A stretch of 60,508 nucleotides of DNA, from the NCBI GenBank assembly GCA_902525035.1, contig CABZFN010000005.1:17501-78008 (forward strand), read 5' to 3'. Below the pieces are notes generated by a model. It saw only the letters and a program-made list of their open reading frames with translations. It was not told where the DNA came from and made no database searches. Positions 28,331-38,278 of this stretch are shown piece after piece (within the stretch, counting starts at the first letter, position 1; each line of letters opens with the position of its first letter). Position numbers and translations under genes: made by a program. Source of the DNA: an uncultured Alphaproteobacteria bacterium (lineage in GTDB: Bacteria; Pseudomonadota; Alphaproteobacteria; HIMB59; GCA-002718135).

Positions 28331-29569
28331 ATGAATTTTAAATCAGGATTTCTTAATGAAATTAATCAAAGAGGATTTATTTATCAGTATGTTGATATTG
28401 AAGATCTAGATAACTTAATGTACAAAAATAAAATTTCTGGATACATTGGTTTTGATATAACTAGTGATAGTTTGCATGTTGGAAGTCTAATTCAATTGAT
28501 GCTTCTTCACTGGCTCGATTTTTATGGTCATCAATCAATTGCTTTAATAGGTGGTGGTACTACATTAATTGGAGATCCTTCTGGCAAAGATCAAACAAGA
28601 AAAATATTAAGTAAAAAAGAAATTGATAGCAATATTAGCAGTATAGAACGTATTTTTAGTAGATTCATTAATCTCCAAAATAATTCTATAATTATTAATA
28701 ATTATGATTGGTTGTCTAATCTAAATTATATAGATTTTCTAAGAGAATTTGGTTCGAGAATAACTTTGAATAAAATGCTTACTTTCGAGTCTGTAAAGAG
28801 TAGATTAGATAGAGAGCAACCATTAACTATTTTAGAATTTAACTACATGCTTCTTCAAGCATATGATTTTTTTCATTTAAACAAAAATCATAATTGTGTT
28901 TTACAAATGGGTGGATCAGACCAATGGGGGAACATATTAAGTGGAGTAGATTTAATTAGAAAAATTAATAAAAAAGAATCTTTTGGCATTACTTCACCTC
29001 TAGTAACAAATAGTGATGGCTCAAAAATGGGCAAAACAGCAGATGGGGCTGTATGGCTTAATAAAGAAAAAATATCAAGTTTAGATTTTTTCCAATTTTG
29101 GAGAAATGTAAATGATGAAGATGTATCTAGATTCTTATATTTATTTACTAAGCTTCCATTAGATGAGATAAAAAAACTTTCATTACTTAAAAATCAAGAA
29201 ATAAACGAAGCAAAAAAAATACTTGCTTATGAGGTAACTAAGATTGTTAGAGGAACAGAAGATGCAAAAGAAGCGTTAGAAATTGCTAATAATACATTTA
29301 ATTCAAATATTATTGATCAAAGATTGCCAAATATTTCTCAAAACGTATTAGATATTATAAACACAAATTTTACAATTCTAGATGCTATTGAAAAGCTCAA
29401 CCTAGTTAATAGTAGAAGTGAAATAAAGAGATTAATTAAATCTGATGGTATTAAGGTAAATGACAAATTGTATAAAAAAAATAATTTTTCTTTGAATGAA
29501 TATTCGGGTCTTAAAGAAATAAAAATAACAGTTGGTAAAAAAAAGGTTGGAATTTTAAAAATAATATAA
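28331..29569 (+). CDS. tyrS: Tyrosyl-tRNA synthetase
   Basis: This 412-residue class I synthetase charges tRNA-Tyr. It has the HIGH-like SLHVGSL (about 48-54), the tyrosine pocket segment MGGSDQWGN (about 192-200), the KMSKS-like GSKMGKT (about 227-233), and a C-terminal S4-type RNA-binding domain (about 345-410, with SRSEIKRLIKSDGIKVN). Its stop lies 5 bases from the 3' end of prfB, which is read from the other strand; there is no room for a terminator. Confidence 0.97.
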   Translation: MNFKSGFLNEINQRGFIYQYVDIEDLDNLMYKNKISGYIGFDITSDSLHVGSLIQLMLLHWLDFYGHQSIALIGGGTTLIGDPSGKDQTRKILSKKEIDSNISSIERIFSRFINLQNNSIIINNYDWLSNLNYIDFLREFGSRITLNKMLTFESVKSRLDREQPLTILEFNYMLLQAYDFFHLNKNHNCVLQMGGSDQWGNILSGVDLIRKINKKESFGITSPLVTNSDGSKMGKTADGAVWLNKEKISSLDFFQFWRNVNDEDVSRFLYLFTKLPLDEIKKLSLLKNQEINEAKKILAYEVTKIVRGTEDAKEALEIANNTFNSNIIDQRLPNISQNVLDIINTNFTILDAIEKLNLVNSRSEIKRLIKSDGIKVNDKLYKKNNFSLNEYSGLKEIKITVGKKKVGILKII

Positions 29570-29574
29570 TTTAT

Positions 29575-30670
29575 TTACAAAGTTAGAGAATTTTCCAAAA
29601 AATTATCTATTTTCCCGTCTAATACATCATTTACATTGGAAGTTTCATACCCACTTCTTAAATCTTTTATCAATTTATAAGGGTGTAAAACATAAGATCT
29701 TATTTGGTTGCCCCAACCAATATCTTTTTTTTCTTTGTTTTTTATACTCTCATCTTCTTTTCTTTTTTGAAGTTCGGTTTCATAAATTCTCGATTTAATC
29801 ATTTTCATCGCATTAGATCTGTTTTTATGTTGTGATCTGTCACTTTGACATTGAACAACTATGTTTGTTGGTAAATGAGTAATTCTAACAGCGCTATCAG
29901 TTTTATTTACATGTTGTCCACCTGCGCCAGATGCTCTGTATGTATCAATTCTTAAATCAGTATCCTTAATATCTATTTCTATTTTTTCATCTATTTCGGG
30001 ATAGACCCAAACACTTGCAAAACTTGTATGTCTTCTCTTATTACTATCAAATGGAGAAATCCTTACAAGTCTATGTATTCCACTTTCAGCTTTTAACCAT
30101 CCATATGAATAATTCATAGAAATTTTTATTGTGCACGATTTTATTCCTGCTTCCTCGCCTCGCATTTCTTGCAACAATGAGGCTTTACAATCTTCTTGGG
30201 CATCAGACCATCTTAAATACATTCTTTGTAATATTTCTGCCCAATCTTGACTTTCTGTACCTCCTGCCCCAGCATGAATTTCTATGAAAGCATTTAGATA
30301 ATCAGCTTCACCATTTAATAAGCTTACGTAACGGATTTTATCAGATAGTTTTAATGTAAGTTTAACTTCGTTATGAAGATCATTTAACAAAGATTGCTCA
30401 TTATTTTCTTGAATAAAATTATATATTTCTTGATTTTCAATAATTAATTCTTCTAACTTATTATAGTCATCAATTTTTTTTTCTATATTTTTTATATCTT
30501 GAAAAATTTTTTTAGCATCATTTTTTTTCCAAATATTTGGATCAGAACTTTTTATTTTTAATTCTTTTAATTTGTTTTTTAAGGATTTATAGTCAAACTC
30601 CCCTCCTTATAAGATCAAAATTTGATCTTATTTTTTTTAGGTTAAGTTCAATAATTTCTAGACTTGACAT
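29575..30670 (-). CDS. prfB: Peptide chain release factor 2, expressed by programmed +1 frameshift
   Basis: RF2 terminates translation at UGA and UAA. The main frame runs from 30594 to 29575 and joins, by a +1 shift at an in-frame UGA (30593-30595), to a 25-codon first frame starting with ATG at 30668-30670. The fused product has 364 residues, the normal RF2 length. The SPF tripeptide for stop-codon reading is in RISPFDSN, and the GGQ peptide-release motif is in [11 protein letters not shown] start inside the second frame would lose domain 1, so the frameshifted gene model is preferred. Its start lies 6 bases after mrcA ends. Confidence 0.95.
30593..30631 (-). promoter_or_regulatory. prfB autoregulatory frameshift site with upstream hairpin
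   Basis: On the minus strand the site reads AGG AGG GGA GTT TGA C. A Shine-Dalgarno-like AGGAGG sits three bases before the codon preceding the UGA, the same spacing as in E. coli (AGG GGG TAT CTT TGA C). The slippery codon is GUU, not the usual CUU. Directly upstream, 30609-30631 is a 10-bp inverted repeat with a 3-base loop. Low RF2 should favour the +1 shift and so raise RF2 synthesis. Confidence 0.9.
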
Positions 30671-30676
30671 ATTAAA

Positions 30677-33031
30677 TTAGTTTAATAAACCACCTGTACC
30701 AGAAATGGAATTACTATTAAAATTTTCTAATCCATCTATAATATTAATATTATCTGAATAAGGTTCTGAACCAAGAATAAAAGGTTCAACAATACTCTCT
30801 TTTTGAGCAGAGACACTGCCAGTGTTTGGATCAATCCTCACAAAACTTATACCCGCTGGAATTATAAATGGTTTATTGTTTTTATTAATTTGTATTTTTT
30901 CAGCAAATTTTTTAAATATTGGAACTGCAACACTAGAACCAGTTTGCTTATACCCTAGGGATTTTGGCTGATCGTAACCAACATACACCCCAATTACTAA
31001 TTCAGGAGTATAGCCAATAAACCAAGCATCTTTATTCTGATTTGTTGTTCCAGTTTTTCCAGCAATGGGTACATTTAAATCTTTTAATCTGCTAGCAGTT
31101 CCTCTTTTTATAACCCCTTCCATCATTGATGTAATCTGATAAGCCAACCTTGGATCAATAATAATATTTTTGACTTCATTTAAATTTGGAATTTTATTTT
31201 TTGAAAGTATTGTTTGAATTCTGCATTCAAAACATTTTTTTAATCTTGTGTCATAAACTTTTTTTCCATCTCTTGAGTAGATACTTGTTATTAATTTGGG
31301 TTCAATTTTCTTTCCTCCATTAGCTATAATTGCGTAAGCATTTGTCAATTCTTTCAAAGTCACAACTCCAGAACCAAGAGACATTGAAAGATTATCATCA
31401 AGACCCTCATTAATATCAAAATTATTAGCCATATTTAAAATTTTATTCATACCTATTCTATTTGCAAGTCTAACGGTCATAAGATTTCTTGATTTTTCAA
31501 TACCTGTTCTCATTGTTGTTAAGCCATAAAATTCATCTGTATAATTAGACGGCTTCCATTTTGGAAGGCCTGGACCTTGATCGACTACATAGGGCGCATC
31601 TAATATTAATGTAGCAGGTGAATATCCCTCATTTAAGGCAGCTAAATAAACTATAGGTTTAAAAGCTGATCCAGGCTGTCTTTTTGCTTGGGTTGCTCTA
31701 TTAAATTCACTTTTTTTAAAACTATATCCGCCTGATAGAGCCAAAATATCACCAGTATGTGGATCTAAAACAATTATTGCTCCATTAACTTTTGGCTCTT
31801 GGTTAATAATATATGTACCTTTGTTTTTCTGCACATATATTACGTCACCTTTTTTGAAAGTTACATTTAGAAGCCATTCATTATATTCATTATCCAAATC
31901 TATTTCTATTTTGATATTATTGAGGTTAATAACTTTTAATTTTTTTTTATATACTTTATCAATAATCACTACTTCCCAATTTGGAAAAAAGGGGTTTATA
32001 TCGATATAATAATGTTTCTTGCTTAAAAAATTATCTAAATTTGTATTTTCTATTAATCCATTCCAACCTTGTCTTTTTTCATACTCAATCAATCCTTCAA
32101 TAAGACTTAGGTTGGCACTTTTTTGGATACTAGAATCAAGAGCTGTTTTAATTATTAGACCTTCAGAATAAAGTTTTTCTTTACCAAATTTATAAAAAAG
32201 TTCTTTTCTTATTTCTTCATAAAAATAGTCAGCATCAGAAAATTCAATGTCTACTCTTTCAAATACTTCTAGAGGTTTATTTTTATAATCTAGATATTCT
32301 TTTTCAATAAATCCATTTGCGTACATTCTATCTATAACCCAATTCCTTCTATCAATCGCTTTTGAATAATTTGTTTTTGGATTATAATTGTTTGGAGCTT
32401 TGGGTAAGGCTGCTAAGAAGGCTATTTCATGAAGTTCAAGATCGTAAATAGATTTATTAAAATAATTCAAACTAGCTGATCCAATGCCATATGAGCCATA
32501 ACCTAAATAAATATCATTTAAATACAATTCTAAGATATCATTTTTTTTTAAAAAGTTTTCGATTCTGATAGATAATATTATTTCCTTTATTTTTCTTGAG
32601 TAACTTAATTCATTACTCAATAATAAATTTTTTACTACTTGTTGAGTAATTGTTGATGCTCCTACTACTCTTTTATTTGAATTAATATTTATAATATTTG
32701 TAAAAAATGCTCTAACGATTGCAATAATATCTATACCATAATGATTATAAAAATTTTTATCCTCAGATGCAAGAAAAGCATTTTTTATATTATTAGGAAT
32801 TCTATTTTCTGGAATAAATATTCTTTCTTCAGTATAAAAACTTTTAAGAAGATAACCATCAGAACTATAAATTCTAGATGATAAATTAGGTTTATATTCA
32901 ACTATTTTCTCATATGATGGAAGCTCAGATGAATATTTCCAAAGGATATAGAAAGTTGTAAAAATTGATATAAATCCAAATATAAATAGAAAAATTAACA
33001 ATAATTTTATATATTTAAATAATGTATTCAT
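30677..33031 (-). CDS. mrcA: Penicillin-binding protein 1A (bifunctional transglycosylase/transpeptidase)
   Basis: This 784-residue class A PBP polymerises and cross-links peptidoglycan in the periplasm. A membrane anchor occupies about 9-30. The GT51 domain has EDKNFYNHYGID (about 90-101) and STITQQVVKNLL. The transpeptidase domain has RQPGSAFKP (SxxK serine), SRN and AGKTGTTNQNKDAWF (KTG). An OB-like insert lies between the domains, typical of PBP1A. It is divergent from rne with a 108-base gap and lies just upstream of prfB on the same strand. Confidence 0.96.
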   Translation of the reverse strand: MNTLFKYIKLLLIFLFIFGFISIFTTFYILWKYSSELPSYEKIVEYKPNLSSRIYSSDGYLLKSFYTEERIFIPENRIPNNIKNAFLASEDKNFYNHYGIDIIAIVRAFFTNIININSNKRVVGASTITQQVVKNLLLSNELSYSRKIKEIILSIRIENFLKKNDILELYLNDIYLGYGSYGIGSASLNYFNKSIYDLELHEIAFLAALPKAPNNYNPKTNYSKAIDRRNWVIDRMYANGFIEKEYLDYKNKPLEVFERVDIEFSDADYFYEEIRKELFYKFGKEKLYSEGLIIKTALDSSIQKSANLSLIEGLIEYEKRQGWNGLIENTNLDNFLSKKHYYIDINPFFPNWEVVIIDKVYKKKLKVINLNNIKIEIDLDNEYNEWLLNVTFKKGDVIYVQKNKGTYIINQEPKVNGAIIVLDPHTGDILALSGGYSFKKSEFNRATQAKRQPGSAFKPIVYLAALNEGYSPATLILDAPYVVDQGPGLPKWKPSNYTDEFYGLTTMRTGIEKSRNLMTVRLANRIGMNKILNMANNFDINEGLDDNLSMSLGSGVVTLKELTNAYAIIANGGKKIEPKLITSIYSRDGKKVYDTRLKKCFECRIQTILSKNKIPNLNEVKNIIIDPRLAYQITSMMEGVIKRGTASRLKDLNVPIAGKTGTTNQNKDAWFIGYTPELVIGVYVGYDQPKSLGYKQTGSSVAVPIFKKFAEKIQINKNNKPFIIPAGISFVRIDPNTGSVSAQKESIVEPFILGSEPYSDNINIIDGLENFNSNSISGTGGLLN

Positions 33032-33139
33032 ATTAATATTCTACATTGTGAAATAGTTAAAAATATGACATTAGGCAAATATTATACAAATATACAAAAT
33101 GATTTTAATATATAAAAATTTTTACGGAGTTTCGGCATT
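33032..33139. promoter_or_regulatory. Divergent mrcA/rne promoter region
   Basis: This AT-rich 108-base gap must drive both genes. Around 33080-33086 the sequence holds overlapping -10-like boxes on both strands: TATTAT on plus, with TTAAAA 17 bases upstream, and TATAAT on minus, with a weak -35. A GGAG Shine-Dalgarno (33126-33129) precedes the rne ATG by 10 bases. The leader is much shorter than the autoregulatory rne 5' UTR of E. coli. Confidence 0.35.
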
Positions 33140-35062
33140 ATGTCAAAAAATATACTTATTGATACTACAAATAACATTGAAACAAGAATTGCAGTTACAG
33201 ATGATGGTAAACTTGATGATTTTGAGATTGAACAAAGCAAAAAAAACGCTGTAAAAGGTGATATTTATTTAGCTAAAATAACGAGAATTGAACCTTCTCT
33301 TCAAGCTGCTTTTGTAGATTTTGGAAAAAGTAGAAACGGCTTTCTACCTCTTACTGAAATACACCCTGATTATTTCAAAATTCCTGCTGTAGATGAACAA
33401 AAAATCAAAGAGCTTAACGATAAAATAAATAATGAAAAAGAAGAAGATGATTTACAAAATTCAGAAAATGTAAATGAACTAGATGAGACAGAAAATGATA
33501 ATCTTGATAATAAGTCTGAAGAAGAACAAGAGAATACAGATGAAAAAACTATTTCTATTAAAAAAAGAAAAAATAAAAAATTAAGCCCAAGAAAGGAATA
33601 TTTCAATTATTTTAGAAAATATAAAATTCAAGATGTAATTAGACCTAAACAAGTCTTACTTGTTCAGATCAACAAGGAAGAAAGGGGTTTAAAAGGTGCG
33701 GCACTAACAACATATTTATCATTTGCTGGAAGATATTGTGTCCTTATGCCAAATAGTATGAATAGTGATGGTATATCTAGAAAAATTGGAGATATAGAAG
33801 AAAGAAAAAAATTAAAGCAGATTTTATCATCAGTAGAAATACCAGAAAAAATGTCAGTAATTGTAAGAACTGCTGGAATTGGAAGAACAAAAAAAGAAAT
33901 TTCAAAAGATCTCTCATTCCTTGTAAGCCAATGGAATAAAATTAGAGAAATTACTTTAAAATCAGAGGCACCAGAAATGATTCACGAAGAAGGCAATGTT
34001 TTAAAAAGAGCTATTAGAGATATGCTAAGTGAAGATGTAGAAAAAATTTTAGTTGAAGGGAAGGATGGATACAATAAAGTTAAAAAAATTACAAAAAATT
34101 TAGCACCAACATTTGTAAAAAAAGTAAAGCAATACAAATCTGATGAAAACTCACTTTTTGCTTCTAACAATATTGAAACACAAATTAATGATCTTTTTAG
34201 TCTAAATGTAAAATTAAAATCTGGTGGCTCTATTGTAATTAACACAACTGAAGCACTTGTGGCAGTAGATGTAAACTCTGGGAAAAATACATCTGAGAGA
34301 AATATTGAAAATACTGCTTTAAAAACAAATTTAGAAGCTGCAGTAGAGATAGCTAGACAACTTAGATTAAGAGATCTCGGAGGTCTAGTTGTTATAGATT
34401 TTATCGATATGGATGATTATCGAAATAATTTTAAAGTTGAAAAAAGTTTAAAAACTGCCCTTGTAAGAGATAGAGCGAGAGTTCAAATTGGAAGAATTAG
34501 CATGTTTGGGTTAATGGAACTATCAAGGCAAAGATTAAGATCCAGTTTAATAGATAAATCTTTTGAAAGATGTAATTATTGTAAAGGATCAGGTTTGATT
34601 TTGAATTCTTCTTCTATAATAGATCAGATATTAAAAGTGATCAAAGAAAAAATCTCTGAAAACAGAAATTCGATAATTAACGTAAAATGTAATAGTGGAC
34701 TAGCAGAATATTTATTAAATAATAAAAAGAGTGAAATAAATTCATTAGAAAATATATTTGAATCTAAAATCAATTTTTATTTCGATCCACAATATTCTTT
34801 ACACGATCCTTTAATTGAAATTGATGAAAATTTTCAATCCAATAATATTGAAAAAACAATTACAAAGAAAAAAAATAAAGCTACTAAAGTAATTAAAAAA
34901 AAGAAGATTATAAAAACTAAAAAAACCAAAAAAAGTATTAAAAAAAATAATTTAGATGATAATGAAATAAAAAAAGGAGATAAAATTGATACTCAAAAGG
35001 ATCTAAGTTTAACCGAGAGTGAAACAAGTGAAGATGAAGAAAAAACTGGATGGTGGTCTTAA
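33140..35062 (+). CDS. rne: Ribonuclease E/G
   Basis: This 640-residue endoribonuclease acts in mRNA decay and rRNA/tRNA processing. The N-terminal S1 domain is split by a highly acidic, low-complexity insert (about 90-150, rich in Glu, Asp and Asn, then KKRKNKK); an insert here is usual for alphaproteobacterial RNase E. The catalytic DNase I-like domain has VAVDVNSGK and VVIDFIDMDDYRNN (metal-binding aspartates). The zinc-link cysteines are in CNYCKGSG. The C-terminal tail (about 565-640) is lysine-rich and disordered and could bind RNA, but is too short to be the full degradosome scaffold. Confidence 0.95.
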   Translation: MSKNILIDTTNNIETRIAVTDDGKLDDFEIEQSKKNAVKGDIYLAKITRIEPSLQAAFVDFGKSRNGFLPLTEIHPDYFKIPAVDEQKIKELNDKINNEKEEDDLQNSENVNELDETENDNLDNKSEEEQENTDEKTISIKKRKNKKLSPRKEYFNYFRKYKIQDVIRPKQVLLVQINKEERGLKGAALTTYLSFAGRYCVLMPNSMNSDGISRKIGDIEERKKLKQILSSVEIPEKMSVIVRTAGIGRTKKEISKDLSFLVSQWNKIREITLKSEAPEMIHEEGNVLKRAIRDMLSEDVEKILVEGKDGYNKVKKITKNLAPTFVKKVKQYKSDENSLFASNNIETQINDLFSLNVKLKSGGSIVINTTEALVAVDVNSGKNTSERNIENTALKTNLEAAVEIARQLRLRDLGGLVVIDFIDMDDYRNNFKVEKSLKTALVRDRARVQIGRISMFGLMELSRQRLRSSLIDKSFERCNYCKGSGLILNSSSIIDQILKVIKEKISENRNSIINVKCNSGLAEYLLNNKKSEINSLENIFESKINFYFDPQYSLHDPLIEIDENFQSNNIEKTITKKKNKATKVIKKKKIIKTKKTKKSIKKNNLDDNEIKKGDKIDTQKDLSLTESETSEDEEKTGWWS

Positions 35063-36332
35063 AAAAATATTAATTTTTTTTTTATTTCTTATTATCTCTT
35101 CAAAAAATAGTTACAGCTCACAAATATTGGATTATGAAACTGAAGAATTTATAAACGAAATTTTAGAAGATATAATTAAAGTAAATAAAATAAACAAAAA
35201 AATTAAATTTAAAATAAATGATAATGAAGAAATAAATGCCTTTGTAGATATTAATAATGTAATACATATTAATTCTGGTTTAATTATTTATTGTGAAGAT
35301 TATGTAGCGTTATTATCTGTTTTAGCGCATGAAGTTGGTCATATAGATTTAAACCATATTACACTTAGAAAAAAAACAATAGAAAATAGTAAAAAATATA
35401 ATACCTTAGGTATTTTATCAGTAATAGCAGGTTCAACATTAACTCAAGATCCTCATTTTTTACAGGGAAGTATTTTAACTTCAGCTGCTTTATCAAATCA
35501 ATATATTGTCTTAAGTAAAGATCAAGAAATGGAAGCAGATTTATATGCATTAGAAACATTGAACTTGCTAAATACTAACTCTAAATCTATCCAAATATTA
35601 TTAGAGACTATTGAGCATCAATTATTAAATAAAGGGCTTTCGAGAGAGCAGCAGAGAATTAGTACTCATCCATATTTTGCAGATAGGATTTTGTTAATAG
35701 ATAATTTCAAAGATAGTAAAGAAAATAATTTTAATGAAAATTATAATGAGAGATTTAATTACATAAGAGCAAAATTTATTGGTTATAGTAATAATGAAGA
35801 AATTCTAAAAAAATTAAATGAACCTTTTAAAACTTATGCAGAATCAATTAAAAAAGCTAGAAATGGAAAACTAAAGATGTCATTGCAAACACTAAATGAA
35901 ATAATAAAAAGTAATAATAATAATAATTTTTTGCTAGAAACTAAAGCAGACATTTTATTTTCTTATGGATATACTAATGAAGCTATAAGATTTTATAAAA
36001 AAAATTTAGAGGAAGATCCATTAAATTATTATGCACAAATTAGAATATTTGAAACTATAGAAATAAAAAATTTATCAAATAGTGATATAGAAATAATCTT
36101 TGAAAAAAATAAGGATCTTTTATTTAAGTATTTTAATAATAAAAATGTTCTAATAAAATATATTGAGTTAGCAAAAAAATTAAATAAAAAAGAATGGTTA
36201 GAATTCTTTAACTTTATTTTGTCAATCAATAATATTGAAAAAAATGTTTTTGATATAGAAATAAATAATTTTAAAAGTACTATAAATAGAGATATATTAA
36301 AATTAATTAATATAATTGAGAACTTAAGTTAA
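35034..36332 (+). CDS. Periplasmic M48 metalloprotease with TPR-like tail (BepA-like)
   Basis: From the ATG at 35034 this is a 432-residue protein with a lysine-rich signal peptide (about 1-28). A GTG at 35019 is an alternative start, and either start overlaps the end of rne. The M48 zinc site is HEVGHIDLNH (HExxH), with the third ligand in DQEMEADLYAL. The C-terminal half (about 270-430) is helical and TPR-like. BepA/YfgC proteins of this layout act as protease-chaperones for outer-membrane proteins and LPS assembly. It overlaps the next gene (dcd) by one base. Confidence 0.9.
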   Translation: MKKKLDGGLKKILIFFLFLIISSKNSYSSQILDYETEEFINEILEDIIKVNKINKKIKFKINDNEEINAFVDINNVIHINSGLIIYCEDYVALLSVLAHEVGHIDLNHITLRKKTIENSKKYNTLGILSVIAGSTLTQDPHFLQGSILTSAALSNQYIVLSKDQEMEADLYALETLNLLNTNSKSIQILLETIEHQLLNKGLSREQQRISTHPYFADRILLIDNFKDSKENNFNENYNERFNYIRAKFIGYSNNEEILKKLNEPFKTYAESIKKARNGKLKMSLQTLNEIIKSNNNNNFLLETKADILFSYGYTNEAIRFYKKNLEEDPLNYYAQIRIFETIEIKNLSNSDIEIIFEKNKDLLFKYFNNKNVLIKYIELAKKLNKKEWLEFFNFILSINNIEKNVFDIEINNFKSTINRDILKLINIIENLS

Positions 36333-37390
36333 TGATCGGATCTTTAGTATATCAAGATTATATAAATTTAATTAATAAAAAATTAATTATTAATGAAAAT
36401 ATTACAAGAAATCAAATACAACCTTCAAGTATAGATTTATCATTAAGTGAAGAATGCTATGAAATAAAAAATAGTTTTTTATCCTATAATTCAAAAGTTA
36501 GATATAAATTAAAAGATTTAGCTATTAAAAAAATAAATTTAAATAAAGAATATGTATTTAAAAAAAACAAGACCTACATTGTAAGACTTAATGAAAATCT
36601 AAATTTACAAAATAATATATTTGGACACTGTAATCCTAAAAGTAGCACTGGAAGATTAGATATTTTTTGTAGATCGCTTGTTGATTATGCTGAAGAATAT
36701 GAAAAAATTCCTAAAAATTATATTGGTGAAATTTTTTTAGAAATAACATCAAGATCATTTGATATAGCTTTTAAAAAAAATAATTGTTTAAACCAATTAA
36801 GACTTATTAATACAAAACATAATTATTTGACTGATAAGCAATTGATTAATTTTAATAAAAAACAAAAAATTTCTAATCAAGATAAAAAAAGTATTAAAAT
36901 TGACAATGGATTAAAGCTATCAGTTGATCTATCTAAATCAAATATAATTGCTTATGTAGCTAAAAAAAATACTCCTATTCTAAATTTTTCTAAAATTAAA
37001 TCTCATAAAATAAATGATTTTTGGAATACAATTACTAACAACACTAAAAAGTTAATTATACAAAAAAATAAGTTTTATATCTTGAAATCAAAAGAGAAAG
37101 TTATAATACCATCAAATTTAGCTGGGGAAATGATACCTTACGATACAGGTATCGGAGACTTTAGAGCACATTATGCCGGTTTTTTTGATCCAGGTTTTGG
37201 TTTATCAAATGGATCATATGCTGTTTTAGAAGTAAAAACAAATGAAGTACCCTTTTTATTAGATGATGGTCAAACCATAGCTAGAATTAAATATGAAAAG
37301 TTGAACAAAAATAGTAATGTTGTATACGGAAAAGATATTAAATCAAATTATCAAAATCAAGGATTAAAATTAAGTAAACATTTTAAATAA
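36332..37390 (+). CDS. dcd: 2'-deoxycytidine 5'-triphosphate deaminase, long two-domain form
   Basis: This 352-residue protein contains two dUTPase-fold repeats, as in the long alphaproteobacterial dCTP deaminases; the E. coli enzyme has 193. The first half has IQPSSIDLSL (about 31-40) and NPKSSTGRLDIF (about 102-113). The second has GEMIPYDTGIGDFRAHYAGFFDPGFG, which is the same module again. It deaminates dCTP to dUTP for thymidylate synthesis. The ATG overlaps the protease stop codon (TAATG) and the gene ends one base before aroQ. Confidence 0.88.
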   Translation: MIGSLVYQDYINLINKKLIINENITRNQIQPSSIDLSLSEECYEIKNSFLSYNSKVRYKLKDLAIKKINLNKEYVFKKNKTYIVRLNENLNLQNNIFGHCNPKSSTGRLDIFCRSLVDYAEEYEKIPKNYIGEIFLEITSRSFDIAFKKNNCLNQLRLINTKHNYLTDKQLINFNKKQKISNQDKKSIKIDNGLKLSVDLSKSNIIAYVAKKNTPILNFSKIKSHKINDFWNTITNNTKKLIIQKNKFYILKSKEKVIIPSNLAGEMIPYDTGIGDFRAHYAGFFDPGFGLSNGSYAVLEVKTNEVPFLLDDGQTIARIKYEKLNKNSNVVYGKDIKSNYQNQGLKLSKHFK

Positions 37391-37391
37391 G

Positions 37392-37829
37392 ATGAAAAAA
37401 GTATTAATTATTAATGGTCCTAACTTGAATTTATTAGGTAATAGAGAAGATGATATTTACGGAAAAGATAGTTTAGATAAAATTAAAACTGATTGTGAAA
37501 AAAAAGGTATAGAGAAGAAATTGCAAATTATTTTTTTTCAATCCAATAATGAAGGTGAAATAATCGATATGATCCATGAAGTAAATGATAAGTATGATGG
37601 CTTGATTATTAATCCAGCAGCATTTACTCATTCGTCGATTGCAATTCTTGACTCATTAAGGGCAATAAACAAGCCCAAGATAGAAATTCATCTTTCAAAT
37701 ATTTATTCAAGAGAGGAGTATAGAAAAAAAAGTATTACTTCAGAAGGAGTGCATGGTTTAATATGTGGATTTGGTGGAAATAGTTATCTTCTAGGAATTG
37801 AAGCAATATACAAATTAATTTATAAATAA
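37392..37829 (+). CDS. aroQ: Type II 3-dehydroquinate dehydratase
   Basis: This 145-residue shikimate-pathway enzyme converts 3-dehydroquinate to 3-dehydroshikimate. It has IINGPNLNLLGNRE (5-18), NPAAFTHSSIAILD (about 75-88) with the catalytic histidine region, EIHLSNIYSREEYR (about 97-110) and the C-terminal ICGFGGNSYLLG. It is the usual dodecameric-type length. It lies directly upstream of accB, as in many Alphaproteobacteria. Confidence 0.97.
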   Translation: MKKVLIINGPNLNLLGNREDDIYGKDSLDKIKTDCEKKGIEKKLQIIFFQSNNEGEIIDMIHEVNDKYDGLIINPAAFTHSSIAILDSLRAINKPKIEIHLSNIYSREEYRKKSITSEGVHGLICGFGGNSYLLGIEAIYKLIYK

Positions 37830-37831
37830 TT

Positions 37832-38278
37832 ATGACTAAAATAGATAAAACAGATTTAGAAAATATAAAGTTAATTGTTAAAGAATCAAAAATTGATGCA
37901 GTTGCTAAAATAAAAATAAAAAAAAATGATTATGAAATTGAGATTACCTCAAATGACTTCGTTGAAAACAATGTTTCCGTTCAAAAAATAGAAAAAAAAA
38001 CTGAAGTTAAAGAGGTTGAAAATATAAATGAAGTTGTAAATGAAGATAATATTGTTAAATCTCCAATGGTAGGAGTTGCTTACCTTTCTGCTGATCCAAA
38101 TTCGCAACCTTATGTTAAAGTTGGTCAACATGTTAAAGCCGGTGATACTTTATTGTTAATTGAAGCAATGAAAACTTTTAATGAAATCAAAGCTCCTAGA
38201 TCTGGTATTATCAAAAAAATAGTTACTTTGAATAGCCAGCCCGTTGAATATGGTGATACTCTCGTAATTTTTGAATAA
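37832..38278 (+). CDS. accB: Biotin carboxyl carrier protein of acetyl-CoA carboxylase
   Basis: This 148-residue protein is the biotin carrier of acetyl-CoA carboxylase, the first step of fatty-acid synthesis. The biotinylated lysine is in IEAMKTFNEI (about 110-119); most relatives have EAMKMMN, so the residues after the lysine vary. A charged, flexible linker (about 45-75) precedes the biotinyl domain, which begins at about KSPMVGVAY. It overlaps accC by one base. Confidence 0.97.
   Translation: MTKIDKTDLENIKLIVKESKIDAVAKIKIKKNDYEIEITSNDFVENNVSVQKIEKKTEVKEVENINEVVNEDNIVKSPMVGVAYLSADPNSQPYVKVGQHVKAGDTLLLIEAMKTFNEIKAPRSGIIKKIVTLNSQPVEYGDTLVIFE

Noticed and set aside
29575-30390. prfB as a 271-residue gene starting at an internal ATG
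   Set aside because: This start would remove RF2 domain 1; the upstream frame with an in-frame UGA and frameshift signals explains the missing part.
30609-30631. Inverted repeat read as a rho-independent terminator of mrcA
   Set aside because: It lies downstream of the mrcA stop codon but inside the first prfB frame, and is AT-rich; on the minus strand the bases that follow are AAGGAGGGG, not a T-run.
33370-33606. 78-residue serine/phenylalanine-rich frame on the minus strand
   Set aside because: It is the complement of the acidic low-complexity insert of RNase E; compositional artefact.
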